Made by a program: the position numbers and the translations under genes
Shown: positions 1-6,550 of the stretch, one piece after another
Layout of the letters: each line of letters begins with the position of its first letter
Position numbering within the stretch: position 1 is the stretch's first letter
NCBI GenBank assembly: GCA_022360105.1
Contig: JAKSDL010000660.1
Location: 1-10,728, forward strand
Source of the DNA: Pseudomonadota bacterium
GTDB lineage: Bacteria > SAR324 > XYD2-FULL-50-16 > JAHJRI01
Direction: 5' to 3'
DNA: 10,728 nucleotides
The notes under the pieces: model-generated
Databases searched by the model: none
Seen by the model: only the letters and a program-made list of their open reading frames with translations
Told to the model about the DNA's origin: nothing

Positions 1-1
1 G

Positions 2-574
2 ATGATTCCCATGCTGATCATATCTCTTTTTATCTGGCTGCTTATCTTGGTAGTGGCCTGGCAACTGCTGAGTATGGGAAGAGAGCAACCCGTAGCAGGA
101 TGTATGGAATCAGAAAATGACTGCGTATCAAAAGGCTGCACCTGGCAGAAAGAGTTTCTTATCATTTTTCATAAGAAGCGAAGCGGTAAATCCTCAACCG
201 ATCAAAAACTGGTAGAGAGCATTCTGCTGGGCTTTCGCAACAGGGCAGATAAGTATATACATACTATTTTGCTTCTGGCTGCAGTGGCACCCTTGCTGGG
301 CTTACTTGGTACCGTGATGGGAATGATTACTACCTTCGATACTATCGGACAGTTCGGCACCGGAAATGCGCGAGCACTGGCTTCAGGGATTTCCGAGGCA
401 CTTATCACTACCCAGACAGGCCTTATCATATCAGTTCCGGGCCTACTCATCGGCACCATTTTAAAAAGAAGAACAGACAGGCTTCTGGAACGCATCAGAC
501 GATTTGCCTTGGGTACAGTCAACTATTTGGAAAATCAACAGTCGCCAACCGGTATACCGGCATTGGCTAACTAG
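2..574 (+). CDS. exbB: ExbB/TolQ/MotA-type proton channel subunit of a TonB system, probably 5'-partial
   Basis: Inner-membrane proton channel subunit that, with ExbD, uses the proton motive force to drive TonB. Visible: a hydrophobic helix at about residues 4-24, a polar cytoplasmic stretch at 25-85, then the family core LLGLLGTVMGMI (98-109) and ISEALITTQTGL (130-141), with hydrophobic segments at about 88-112 and 135-155 and a basic tail. The 190 residues are short compared with E. coli ExbB (about 240) but fit the compact ExbB2/TtpC-type branch. The first visible codon (ATG at base 2) gives MIPML. In this branch IPML is normally preceded by a few residues ending in a GGP-like motif, so the true start is probably upstream of the window and no ribosome site can be judged. 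It is followed by an unusual 225-base gap before exbD. The family call is firm; the TolQ versus ExbB choice rests on the neighbouring tonB. Confidence 0.88.
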   Translation: MIPMLIISLFIWLLILVVAWQLLSMGREQPVAGCMESENDCVSKGCTWQKEFLIIFHKKRSGKSSTDQKLVESILLGFRNRADKYIHTILLLAAVAPLLGLLGTVMGMITTFDTIGQFGTGNARALASGISEALITTQTGLIISVPGLLIGTILKRRTDRLLERIRRFALGTVNYLENQQSPTGIPALAN

Positions 575-601
575 TACCTGAACGGAAAGTCGCTAGACCC
601 T

Positions 602-622
602 TATCCGGTCTTATACCGGATA
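602..622. repeat. Perfect 8-bp hairpin in the exbB-exbD gap
   Basis: TATCCGGT (602-609) and ACCGGATA (615-622) are perfect inverted copies around a 5-base loop. No T-run follows, so it is not a standard intrinsic terminator. It lies 27 bases after the exbB stop and could be a transcript-processing or stabilising hairpin, an operator, or a repeat-element remnant. Confidence 0.6.
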
Positions 623-631
623 CCGGAATTC

Positions 632-664
632 AGCTGAAGATTGACGTGTTGTCAGCCGTCAGCT
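632..664. repeat. Imperfect 14-bp hairpin built from AGCTGA/TCAGCT repeats
   Basis: Bases 632-645 pair with 651-664 around loop GTGTT: 11 Watson-Crick pairs, one G-U and two mismatches. AGCTGA-like units recur just downstream in GGCTGAGAGCTGAAAGC (about 693-709), so this looks like a degenerate AGCTGA repeat cluster rather than a specific operator. No U-tract follows. Function unknown. Confidence 0.5.
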
Positions 665-787
665 TAAGACATTACAATGACAAGCAAAAACCGGCTGAGA
701 GCTGAAAGCACTAAACTTCGAAGTACCAAGCTGCTTTTAAATCTTTTATTGACACGGGTTAATTTGGTTTTCGTTCAGGCACTAACT

Positions 788-802
788 AAGGAGAGTTAAT
801 TG
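788..802 (+). promoter_or_regulatory. Strong ribosome binding site deciding a TTG start for exbD
   Basis: AAGGAGAG (788-795) lies about six bases before TTG at 800. The codon directly before it (797-799) is an in-frame TAA, so no earlier start is possible, and the next ATG would remove residues before the membrane helix. Confidence 0.75.
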
Positions 803-1213
803 AGGAGTTTACGATATGGCCACCGGGGTAAACGAAAATCACCCGGAATCGATATGGCCCCCCTGATGGACATGATTTTTATTCTGCTGATCTTTTTTAT
901 TGTCACCACGAGCTTCGTCAAAGAAGCCGGAGTGACAATCAATCGACCTGTGGCCAAATCTTCAGTCACCAGCGAAAAAACCAATATGGTGATAGGCGTC
1001 ACAAAAGAGGGGCACGTTTACATCGAAGGACAGATTATTGACGTTCGATCAGTTCGAGCCAGAATGGAACGCTTCCTGGCAGAAGTTCCCGAAGGGTCGG
1101 TTGTGATTGCCGCCGATACGCAGAGTTATTCAGGAAAAGTAATCCAGGTACTGGATGCTTGCCGCCTGGCGGGTGTAAAAAATCTAAGTGTTGCGACACG
1201 GAAGAAAAAATGA
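800..1213 (+). CDS. exbD: ExbD, biopolymer transport protein of the TonB motor
   Basis: Periplasm-facing subunit that works with ExbB to couple the proton gradient to TonB. The 137 residues match the usual ExbD length (about 130-145). A short basic N-terminus (1-15) leads into the signature IDMAPLMDMIFILLIFFIV (17-35), the single transmembrane helix. Asp24 sits in the PL-D position equivalent to the essential membrane aspartate (Asp25 in E. coli ExbD). The rest is a periplasmic domain with the typical sequence VVIAADTQSYSGKVIQVLDACRLAGVKNLSVAT split over 101-133. It starts at TTG, fixed by an immediately preceding in-frame stop and a strong Shine-Dalgarno. The stop overlaps the tonB start as ATGA, indicating translational coupling. 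TolR is the alternative, but the adjacent tonB argues for ExbD. Confidence 0.93.
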   Translation: MRSLRYGHRGKRKSPGIDMAPLMDMIFILLIFFIVTTSFVKEAGVTINRPVAKSSVTSEKTNMVIGVTKEGHVYIEGQIIDVRSVRARMERFLAEVPEGSVVIAADTQSYSGKVIQVLDACRLAGVKNLSVATRKKK

Positions 1214-1869
1214 TCAGAGGCAGGCTAAGTCTATTTAAATGGGCTGTTATCGGAATTCTAGTTATAGCAATTAATGGTGCGCTATACCTGGCCATGTCCA
1301 GTCTTTCCAGAAAACAGGAGAACAATCAGTTCAATAGCTATGAAAGACCTGTTTTACTGACAATACCAAAAGAACCGCCGCCATTGTCCAAGGAAAAGAA
1401 AAAACCCTTAAAGAAAAAAAAGCTAAAAATAAAAAAACTCAAGGTCCCCTCGATTAAGCAGGCGAAGGTTAAACCACCACCCGATTTTGACTTCGGAGAA
1501 GTGGGTTCCGGGTTTGGCTTTGAAACTGAAATCAGCCTGGGAATCACCCCTGGCCTGCCGATGTTTCAAGCGCCCAAAACCCTGTTTGATCTTTCGGAAC
1601 TCGATCAAAAACCGAGACTGCTTTATAAAATAGACCCAATCTATCCCTATTCAGCTAAAAGAAGGAACCAGACAGGATCTATCACCTTGCAGTTTATTGT
1701 GGACAGCAACGGCAATGTCGGGCAGATCAAAGTGCTTAAGTCAGAACCGTTGGGAGTTTTCGATAAAAGTGCTGTCAACGCTGTTACGAAATGGCGGTTT
1801 AAACCCGGATTTTACCAGGGTGAGGCCGTTGCCACCAGGGTAATCGTTCCCATCAACTTTCAATTGTAA
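1210..1869 (+). CDS. tonB: TonB energy-transducing protein
   Basis: Spans the periplasm and passes energy from ExbB-ExbD to outer-membrane receptors. The 219 residues comprise a membrane anchor (about 9-30), a periplasmic linker, and a C-terminal TonB domain (about 133-219) with IDPIYPYSAKRR (141-152), GSITLQFIVDSNGNV (156-170), and A-V-NAVTKWRFKPG ending at 200, the conserved YP...G.v.l.f.v...G.v...W.f.P pattern. The linker is strikingly lysine-rich (61-88, K-runs with few prolines) followed by an acidic/glycine section (91-112), rather than a long Pro-Lys/Pro-Glu rod. The ATG at 1210 was chosen because it overlaps the exbD stop, has GGAAG five bases before it and begins a canonical basic-plus-helix anchor. 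An in-frame ATG at 1159 would add 17 residues translated from inside exbD and is unlikely. Confidence 0.93.
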   Translation: MIRGRLSLFKWAVIGILVIAINGALYLAMSSLSRKQENNQFNSYERPVLLTIPKEPPPLSKEKKKPLKKKKLKIKKLKVPSIKQAKVKPPPDFDFGEVGSGFGFETEISLGITPGLPMFQAPKTLFDLSELDQKPRLLYKIDPIYPYSAKRRNQTGSITLQFIVDSNGNVGQIKVLKSEPLGVFDKSAVNAVTKWRFKPGFYQGEAVATRVIVPINFQL

Positions 1870-1887
1870 CTTAATTATCAACACTTT

Positions 1888-3126
1888 ATGACCTCCATGA
1901 TTAAGATTATTCTCTCTCCCCCAAATTGTCGTCGTTCATGCTGGCGCCAATTGGTTCTCGCTTTCTTAATCATGGGGGTCACAACCACGATTGTTGCGAA
2001 AGAACAGTATTCCAGAAAAGTACAGCGCCTTTTGTATAACGCACAAAAAGCACAGCAGGAAGAAAAACCGGATGAAGCCATCGGTCTTTTGGAAAGTTAT
2101 CTGAACAAGAAACCTGAAAACCCCCCGGTTATTGTCTATTCCTTTTTAGGAAGCCTTTACCATCAAACGGAAAAATTGGAAAAAGCCCACTGGGCATTCA
2201 CAAAAGGATTTGCTCTAAAACCTGATGATTTCTTGCTCTGTAGAAATCTTGCAATCATCTCCTATCAATTAAAACAGAATAAAAAAGCCGCCGCCTATTT
2301 TGAAAAAGCTTATGAGCTGAACAATCGCCAACAGCATGAAATTCTATACCAGGCTGCAACACTCTATTACTTTGAAAAACAGTACAAAGACACCATCCGC
2401 CTGGCCAAAAGGCACATAGAGTCACACCCTTCCGTCAAAAGACGTTGGATCAAATTGATCGTTCATTCCTACCTGGAAAGCAAAAACAAGAAAAAGGCTG
2501 AAAGCACTATTCTGGCTTATCTAAAAAGATATCCGGGTGACGCGGCCTTTTGGCAGATTCTGGCAGGTATTCAACTTGAAAAAGAGGATTACCTTCGTGG
2601 TGCCGCCAGCCTTGAAATTTACCTTAGACTTGCAGAACCAAAAGAAAGAGACTGGGTTGAATTAGGAGATATATATATGTTCCTGAATGCTCCGCTGAAA
2701 GCGGCATTCTGCTATCAAAAGTCACAGTCCAATTCTGTGGAATTGTATAAAAAGCGGGCAGCAGCTTACACCGCCTTACACCGGTATGACATGGCTTCCA
2801 AAATGTATTCCGATGCACTTATACTGCAGCCTGATGCAGACTTGTTTCAAGATAAGGGTCGCCTGTTTTACGATAACGGACAATACCACAAGTCGATCAA
2901 ATCGCTTAGCAAGAGTCTGGAATTGAAGCCGGAACAGGAAAAGGTTTATTTGATGCTGGGCAACGCGGCGTTGGAAGTCGATGACTGGAAAACTGCAAAA
3001 AAAGCTTTTGTGGCAGTTTCAAATAAAAAATATGCAACATCCCAGGCTGTTGCCGGCTTAAAGATCATTGAAACACTGCAAACAGCCAAAGATGAGGCGG
3101 AACAATCAGCCTTAGACCTAAACTAG
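1888..3126 (+). CDS. Exported or membrane-anchored TPR-repeat protein of a TonB2-like cluster
   Basis: A 412-residue protein with a basic N-terminus and hydrophobic stretch (about 21-36, possible cleavage near the AKE at 37-39), so probably periplasmic or anchored in the inner membrane. Residues 46-380 are about nine or ten tetratricopeptide repeats of roughly 34 residues, with recurring A/G-Y/F patterns and proline at repeat ends (KPEN, KPDD, YPGD, QPDAD, KPEQ). TPR solenoids bind proteins and have no catalytic residues. The gene lies 18 bases after tonB, so it is in the same transcription unit. A TPR gene after tonB is, as I recall, also seen in Vibrio TonB2 clusters, where the role is poorly defined. 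No clear Shine-Dalgarno is visible; a second ATG at 1897 would remove three residues. The stop (TAG, 3124-3126) overlaps the stop of the convergent regulator gene. Inferred role: a scaffold for the TonB complex. Confidence 0.85.
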   Translation: MTSMIKIILSPPNCRRSCWRQLVLAFLIMGVTTTIVAKEQYSRKVQRLLYNAQKAQQEEKPDEAIGLLESYLNKKPENPPVIVYSFLGSLYHQTEKLEKAHWAFTKGFALKPDDFLLCRNLAIISYQLKQNKKAAAYFEKAYELNNRQQHEILYQAATLYYFEKQYKDTIRLAKRHIESHPSVKRRWIKLIVHSYLESKNKKKAESTILAYLKRYPGDAAFWQILAGIQLEKEDYLRGAASLEIYLRLAEPKERDWVELGDIYMFLNAPLKAAFCYQKSQSNSVELYKKRAAAYTALHRYDMASKMYSDALILQPDADLFQDKGRLFYDNGQYHKSIKSLSKSLELKPEQEKVYLMLGNAALEVDDWKTAKKAFVAVSNKKYATSQAVAGLKIIETLQTAKDEAEQSALDLN

Positions 3127-3806
3127 TTTATCTTGACATCCGATTTCACTGCCCCGATCTTTCCGGCAATGTCAAAGGTCAGAGTCGTGTTACCGTTGCC
3201 GGATTGAAGATTCATGGTTTCCGTGAGTTCAGTTCTTTCCACTATTTCATGGTTTACCCCGGGAACAATTTCATGGTCCTGCAGGAACTTCATCAAATCA
3301 ACCGATTCTTCGAGTATCTCTCCGATATTAACAATTTGTACTATCTCCCCCTGGTTAAACTTATCCAGGCTTTGGGTATTTTCAGGTAAGAACCGGTCTT
3401 CACCAGGAAGAGGGGTTCCATGGGGACACGATTTTGGAAAACCAAGAAATTCCGCCAGCTTTTCCTCCACGAGCGGAGTTAAGCCATGCTCCAACACGTG
3501 GGCATGTTTGTGCACTTCATGCCACGATATTCCAAGTATATTACACAAAAACGCCTCCACAAGCCTGTGTCTGCGTGCCAGTGATTCGGCTCTTTCTTTA
3601 CCCAGCTTGGTTAAGCTGATCTGTTTTTTTGAATTGACCTTGACCAGTTTATCCCGCTGCATTCTGGATAACGTTGCGTGCACTGTGGAAGGACTGCTTT
3701 TGAGCCATTTTGTCAGGGTAACAGCCTTAATGGTATCCCCCTGGGTGTAGAGGGAATAAATGGCTTGAAGATACTCTTCAACGACAACCGAGGTTTTTTC
3801 TTTCAT
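3123..3806 (-). CDS. DtxR/MntR-family metal-dependent transcriptional regulator
   Basis: Iron- or manganese-dependent repressor family with three parts: an N-terminal winged helix-turn-helix (about 8-70, with SSPSTVHATLSRM at 37-49 as recognition region), a metal-binding dimerisation domain (about 72-135) and a C-terminal FeoA/SH3-like domain (about 150-227). The 227 residues match DtxR (226). Aligned with DtxR numbering plus one, ligands are conserved as H80, E84, H99, E106 and H107. DtxR Met10 is replaced by Glu11 and Cys102 by His103, so metal preference (Fe, Mn, other) cannot be assigned. AAAGGA lies seven bases before the ATG. It follows the FecCD-type permease and ATPase on the same strand after a 92-base gap, and may be co-transcribed or have its own promoter; a palindrome sits just upstream. 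It probably controls neighbouring uptake genes. Confidence 0.9.
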   Translation of the reverse strand: MKEKTSVVVEEYLQAIYSLYTQGDTIKAVTLTKWLKSSPSTVHATLSRMQRDKLVKVNSKKQISLTKLGKERAESLARRHRLVEAFLCNILGISWHEVHKHAHVLEHGLTPLVEEKLAEFLGFPKSCPHGTPLPGEDRFLPENTQSLDKFNQGEIVQIVNIGEILEESVDLMKFLQDHEIVPGVNHEIVERTELTETMNLQSGNGNTTLTFDIAGKIGAVKSDVKIN

Positions 3807-3826
3807 TGCTTCATCCTTTGGAATAT

Positions 3827-3845
3827 GGATAAGTTATTATCAGGA
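3827..3845. promoter_or_regulatory. Candidate metal-regulator box upstream of the DtxR-family gene
   Basis: GATAA-gtta-TTATC is a palindrome at 3828-3841, ending 22 bases before the regulator start. It contains TTATTATCA, whose complement carries the Fur-like half-site TGATAAT. A 12-base block, AAGTTATTATCA, differs by one base from a block in front of the AraC-family gene (6554-6565). Binding protein unknown: self-control by the DtxR-family protein or Fur are both possible. Confidence 0.4.
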
Positions 3846-3898
3846 ACGTACATCCCTGCCAACAGGTTGGTTGAGAGGTTGAACAGCCATCACATCAA

Positions 3899-4687
3899 TT
3901 AATTCCGCAGTGATTGCTTTTGCACTCGCCTGACGGGAGTCACCGATAAAGTTCCATCCAGGTCATGAATACCGGTTTCCACGCCATAGACCTCTGCAAT
4001 GTTTGGTTTGGTCAGGGTATCTTTCGCCGATCCGGTGGCATAAACACGGCCTTCAAGAAGCATGAGAATGCTGTCGGCATAGCGGGATGCCAAATTCAGA
4101 TCATGGATGACCATCATCACACTGATCTTTCTGTCATGAACCAGATCATGGATAATTTCCATTACTTCCAATTGGTGAGCTATATCCAGGGCTGATGTGG
4201 GTTCATCCAGCAAAAGTAATTCAGGCACCTGCGCAAGGGCCCTGGCAATAAGCACACGCTGCTGCTGTCCTCCTGACAAGTTATTGAAATTGTCCATGGC
4301 CAGATCATCGAGCTCCATCAGCTGAAGAATATCAGCAACGATATCAATATCCTCATCACTGCAGCGCCAGGAATAGTAGGGTTTTCTACCCATCAGAACC
4401 GTATCGAAGACTGATGATGAAAACAGTTGGCTACTGCTTTGGGGGACGTATCCGATCATCCTCGCTATCTCGGGCCGGCTGAATCCCAATGCATCCTCAC
4501 CGTTAAACAGTATCTTCCCTGAACGTGGCATTTGTAGCCCTTCCACACATTTGACCAGGGTGCTTTTTCCGCTGCCGTTCGGTCCAACCACACACATAAT
4601 CTCAGTTTCCTTCAGACTGAGATTCACTCCTTTTAAAACGTCCTTTCCGGGGTAGGAGTAATAGAGATCTTCAACAACTACTTTCAT
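3899..4687 (-). CDS. FecE/FepC/BtuD-type ABC transporter ATPase
   Basis: ATP-hydrolysing cytoplasmic subunit of a metal-chelate (siderophore, haem or cobalamin) importer. The 262 residues are typical. Walker A GPNGSGKST (35-43), Q-loop Q83, signature LSGGQQQR (137-144), Walker B LLLLDEP (157-163, catalytic E162) and H-loop H195 are all intact. The YVPQSSSQLFSSSVFDTVLMGRKPY region (80-104, here partly quoted for its pattern) is characteristic of the FecE group. The ATG at 4687 was chosen because it overlaps the permease stop as ATGA, follows an AGGGGGG ribosome site about seven bases away and starts the canonical MKVVVEDLYYSY strand. The open frame upstream to 4960 is only the shadow of the permease. 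A short C-terminal extension after the family core ends VQKQSLRN. Substrate not determinable. Confidence 0.95.
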   Translation of the reverse strand: MKVVVEDLYYSYPGKDVLKGVNLSLKETEIMCVVGPNGSGKSTLVKCVEGLQMPRSGKILFNGEDALGFSRPEIARMIGYVPQSSSQLFSSSVFDTVLMGRKPYYSWRCSDEDIDIVADILQLMELDDLAMDNFNNLSGGQQQRVLIARALAQVPELLLLDEPTSALDIAHQLEVMEIIHDLVHDRKISVMMVIHDLNLASRYADSILMLLEGRVYATGSAKDTLTKPNIAEVYGVETGIHDLDGTLSVTPVRRVQKQSLRN

Positions 4688-5775
4688 GCAAAACCCCCCT
4701 TTTTCATGACGATCAGATAAATAAACAGCGGTACTCCGAGAAAAGCTGTTACCGCACCAACCGGGAGTATAACCGGTGAAATAATAGTGCGGGCAACCGT
4801 ATCTGCCAGTACCAGAAACACAGCTCCGACCAGTCCGGAAGCAGGGACCAGAATTCGATTGTCGGCACCGACAATCATCCTGACCAGGTGAGGCGCCACC
4901 AATCCAATAAAACCAATTGTCCCCGTAAAACTCACAACACCGGCAACCATGATTGAGCAAACAACCATCATCAACATCCTGGTACTTTGGACATTAATCC
5001 CCAGGCTTTTTGCACTGGCATCACCGGTATTCATAATATTCAAATCCCCCGATTTCCAGATTAAAATGGTTATACCAACAACAAGGAGGGGGAGTGCCAT
5101 TCCCAATTTACTCCAGTCCGTTTTGCCAAGGTCCCCTACTGTCCAAAATACTGCTGCTTTAACAGCTTCGGAATCTCCAAAGTACTGTATCATTGTGGTC
5201 ATGGCCTGAAAGAAAAACAAAAGCGCAAGCCCTGTCAAAATCATGGACTCGGGCGAGGCACCTTTTCTTCCTGCTAACAATAGAATCAGTGCTGATGAAA
5301 TCAATGAAAACAAAAAAGCATTACCGATAATCAGATATGAGCCCCCAAAAACGCCGACGCCAAGCACAATGGCAAGAGAGGCACCAAATCCCGCTGCCGA
5401 TGCAATACCCAGCATATAAGGATCGGCAAGCGGATTTCTTAACACTACCTGCATTACCGCCCCGGTAGAACCTAAAGCAATGCCTGCCGTTAATCCCATC
5501 AAAATACGCGGAAGCCTGAGTTTCCAGATGATAATGTGTGTATGCCCCGGAATCTCCACGCCTAAAAGATTAAAACCCGGAATCAGTTTTTGGAATATTG
5601 TCGAATAAACATCCACAAAGGAAATATCTGCCGAGCCGATAGCAATGGCTGAGCCAACCAGTGAAACAACAACCGGAATAAGAACAATAACGAAGAGTTT
5701 TTTTTTGAACCGGTGTCGTTTATACTTCTCCTTGAGCAGGAGGTTTTGATTTCTAAGTGCATCAACATTCGACAT
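4684..5775 (-). CDS. FecCD/BtuC-family ABC transporter permease
   Basis: Membrane subunit of a type II (BtuC-like) importer for iron-siderophore, haem or vitamin B12. The 363 residues contain family motifs: RLPRILMGLTAGIALGSTGA beginning at 87, RNPLADP (113-119), GTIGFIGLVAPHLVR (285-299, the loop region contacting the ATPase) and LPVGAVTAFLGVPLFIYL (337-354). Hydrophobic segments are consistent with about ten helices after a basic cytoplasmic N-terminus (1-26), which is longer than usual. The start ATG at 5775 has a modest GGGA about eight bases upstream. The stop overlaps the ATPase start by ATGA. A single permease gene implies a homodimer. No periplasmic substrate-binding protein is encoded in the window, so it must be elsewhere. 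Promoter candidates lie in the divergent region upstream. Confidence 0.95.
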   Translation of the reverse strand: MSNVDALRNQNLLLKEKYKRHRFKKKLFVIVLIPVVVSLVGSAIAIGSADISFVDVYSTIFQKLIPGFNLLGVEIPGHTHIIIWKLRLPRILMGLTAGIALGSTGAVMQVVLRNPLADPYMLGIASAAGFGASLAIVLGVGVFGGSYLIIGNAFLFSLISSALILLLAGRKGASPESMILTGLALLFFFQAMTTMIQYFGDSEAVKAAVFWTVGDLGKTDWSKLGMALPLLVVGITILIWKSGDLNIMNTGDASAKSLGINVQSTRMLMMVVCSIMVAGVVSFTGTIGFIGLVAPHLVRMIVGADNRILVPASGLVGAVFLVLADTVARTIISPVILPVGAVTAFLGVPLFIYLIVMKKGGFA

Positions 5776-5845
5776 ATGCTATCCCGCTAAAACAGATCAT
5801 CCCGGTAAATCCGGATACCTGACTTCTGAATTTCTTTTTAATATC

Positions 5846-5896
5846 AATTTCATTGGTTTCTAGTTCGTATAAGTGAAATTAATTTTTCTATTATAC
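5846..5896. repeat. Two interlocking inverted repeats upstream of the permease
   Basis: AATTTCATT (5846-5854) pairs with AAGTGAAATT's last nine bases (5872-5880; eight Watson-Crick pairs and one G-U). GTATAA (5867-5872) is the inverse of TTATAC (5891-5896), which includes a minus-strand TATAAT (5895-5890). The nested symmetry 70-120 bases before the permease start suggests an operator overlapping a promoter, but AT-richness makes chance matches likely. Confidence 0.3.
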
Positions 5897-5905
5897 AAAA
5901 ACATA

Positions 5906-5935
5906 ATATTAGAAAAGACAAAAGATGTCTGTCAA
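5906..5935 (-). promoter_or_regulatory. Candidate sigma-70 promoter for the permease operon
   Basis: On the minus strand a perfect TTGACA (5935-5930) is followed after 18 bases by TAATAT (5911-5906), four of six matches to TATAAT. It points toward the permease gene about 130 bases away. A better -10 hexamer, TATAAT at 5895-5890, has no well-spaced -35, so the exact promoter is uncertain. Confidence 0.3.
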
Positions 5936-6070
5936 AGCCATTCTTTGGTTTTCGACCCTCTGCCAGAATACCAGAAAGACATTCCCAAAAACCTGTGTTT
6001 CATTTGCCACTGTTTTTGGTTCATTAGAATTTATTTGGTTAGATGAGATGTTTTTACAGCGATTTGTCAT
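5909..6070 (-). CDS. Possible 53-residue small protein of unknown function
   Basis: ATG at 6070 to TAA at 5909, preceded by AGGGA about six bases upstream. The product is polar at the N-terminus (MTNRCKNISSNQINSN) and has a short hydrophobic patch FGNVFLVFW (28-36). I recognise no family. The candidate TTGACA promoter element for the permease lies inside its 3' end, and an opposite-strand frame of similar length exists, so this may be a chance open frame. Confidence 0.15.
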   Translation of the reverse strand: MTNRCKNISSNQINSNEPKTVANETQVFGNVFLVFWQRVENQRMALTDIFCLF

Positions 6071-6114
6071 ATCAGTTCCCTGCTTATCGACAGTTTTTCT
6101 CTATCCTGCATAAT

Positions 6115-6182
6115 TTATGGGTACATAGGCTAATTGGGTAGATTAGATGACAAGTCGATCCAGTCTTTCATTCTACCCATAA
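6115..6182. repeat. 9-bp inverted repeat TTATGGGTA / TACCCATAA with a third related copy
   Basis: TTATGGGTA (6115-6123) and TACCCATAA (6174-6182) are perfect inverted copies 50 bases apart. A related direct copy AATTGGGTA lies at 6132-6140, 17 bases from the first. This could be a looping operator, or terminal repeats of a decayed small element. No open frame or target-site duplication was found between them. Confidence 0.45.
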
Positions 6183-6350
6183 CTCAATCCTATCAGTCGG
6201 AAAGAACTCAGAGATGTGATGTGTCGACCGAATTTCTGATGTTTGCTCGAAATAACCAAGTTAGTTCATATCTATAATGCAATTGTGATTTACATTTAAA
6301 AATTATCTTGGTATACACAAATAATATAATTCTTATATACGAATTTTATA

Positions 6351-6524
6351 TTAACCAATGATATATATTTCAGCGTTTTGCTGAGCCTTGTTTAGACAGC
6401 AATTACAGACTTCTGCCCGAAGTTTGAAGGTGTTTTCAGCAATCGGTTTTCAATTTGATGGCACCTTCCATGTTGTTTTCCTTAACCAAGTGATACCGGG
6501 AAATGGCACACTTAACCGTAGATA
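6351..6524 (+). repeat. TTAACC-N(3-4)-GATA direct repeats upstream of the AraC-family gene
   Basis: Three same-strand copies: TTAACCAATGATA (6351-6363), TTAACCAAGTGATA (6482-6495) and TTAACCGTAGATA (6512-6524). The last two start exactly 30 bases apart, about three helical turns. A partial copy, TAACCAAGTTAG, lies at 6253-6264. AraC-family proteins commonly bind direct repeats upstream of target promoters, so these are candidate operators. The binding claim is inference. Confidence 0.4.
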
Positions 6525-6550
6525 TGAGCAACGAGACATAGAAGGTCAAT

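Noticed and set aside
1159..1209. Earlier ATG for tonB
   Set aside because: The 17 added residues are out-of-frame exbD coding sequence rich in Cys/Pro/Gly; the ATG at 1210 gives a normal membrane anchor.
3214..3750. 178-codon plus-strand open frame
   Set aside because: It lies antisense to the DtxR-family gene, whose domains and metal ligands are clear; the plus-strand product has no recognisable features.
3859..3870. CCAAC-AG-GTTGG palindrome between the ATPase and regulator genes as a terminator
   Set aside because: A 5-bp stem with a 2-base loop and no T-run cannot be supported as a terminator.
4688..4960. N-terminal extension of the ATPase open frame (91 extra codons)
   Set aside because: It is read from inside the permease gene in another frame, has no family resemblance, and the ATG at 4687 has the ATGA overlap, ribosome site and canonical start sequence.
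5925..6113. 62-codon plus-strand open frame in the intergenic region
   Set aside because: No ribosome site, no family, and it overlaps the candidate minus-strand promoter; treated as chance.
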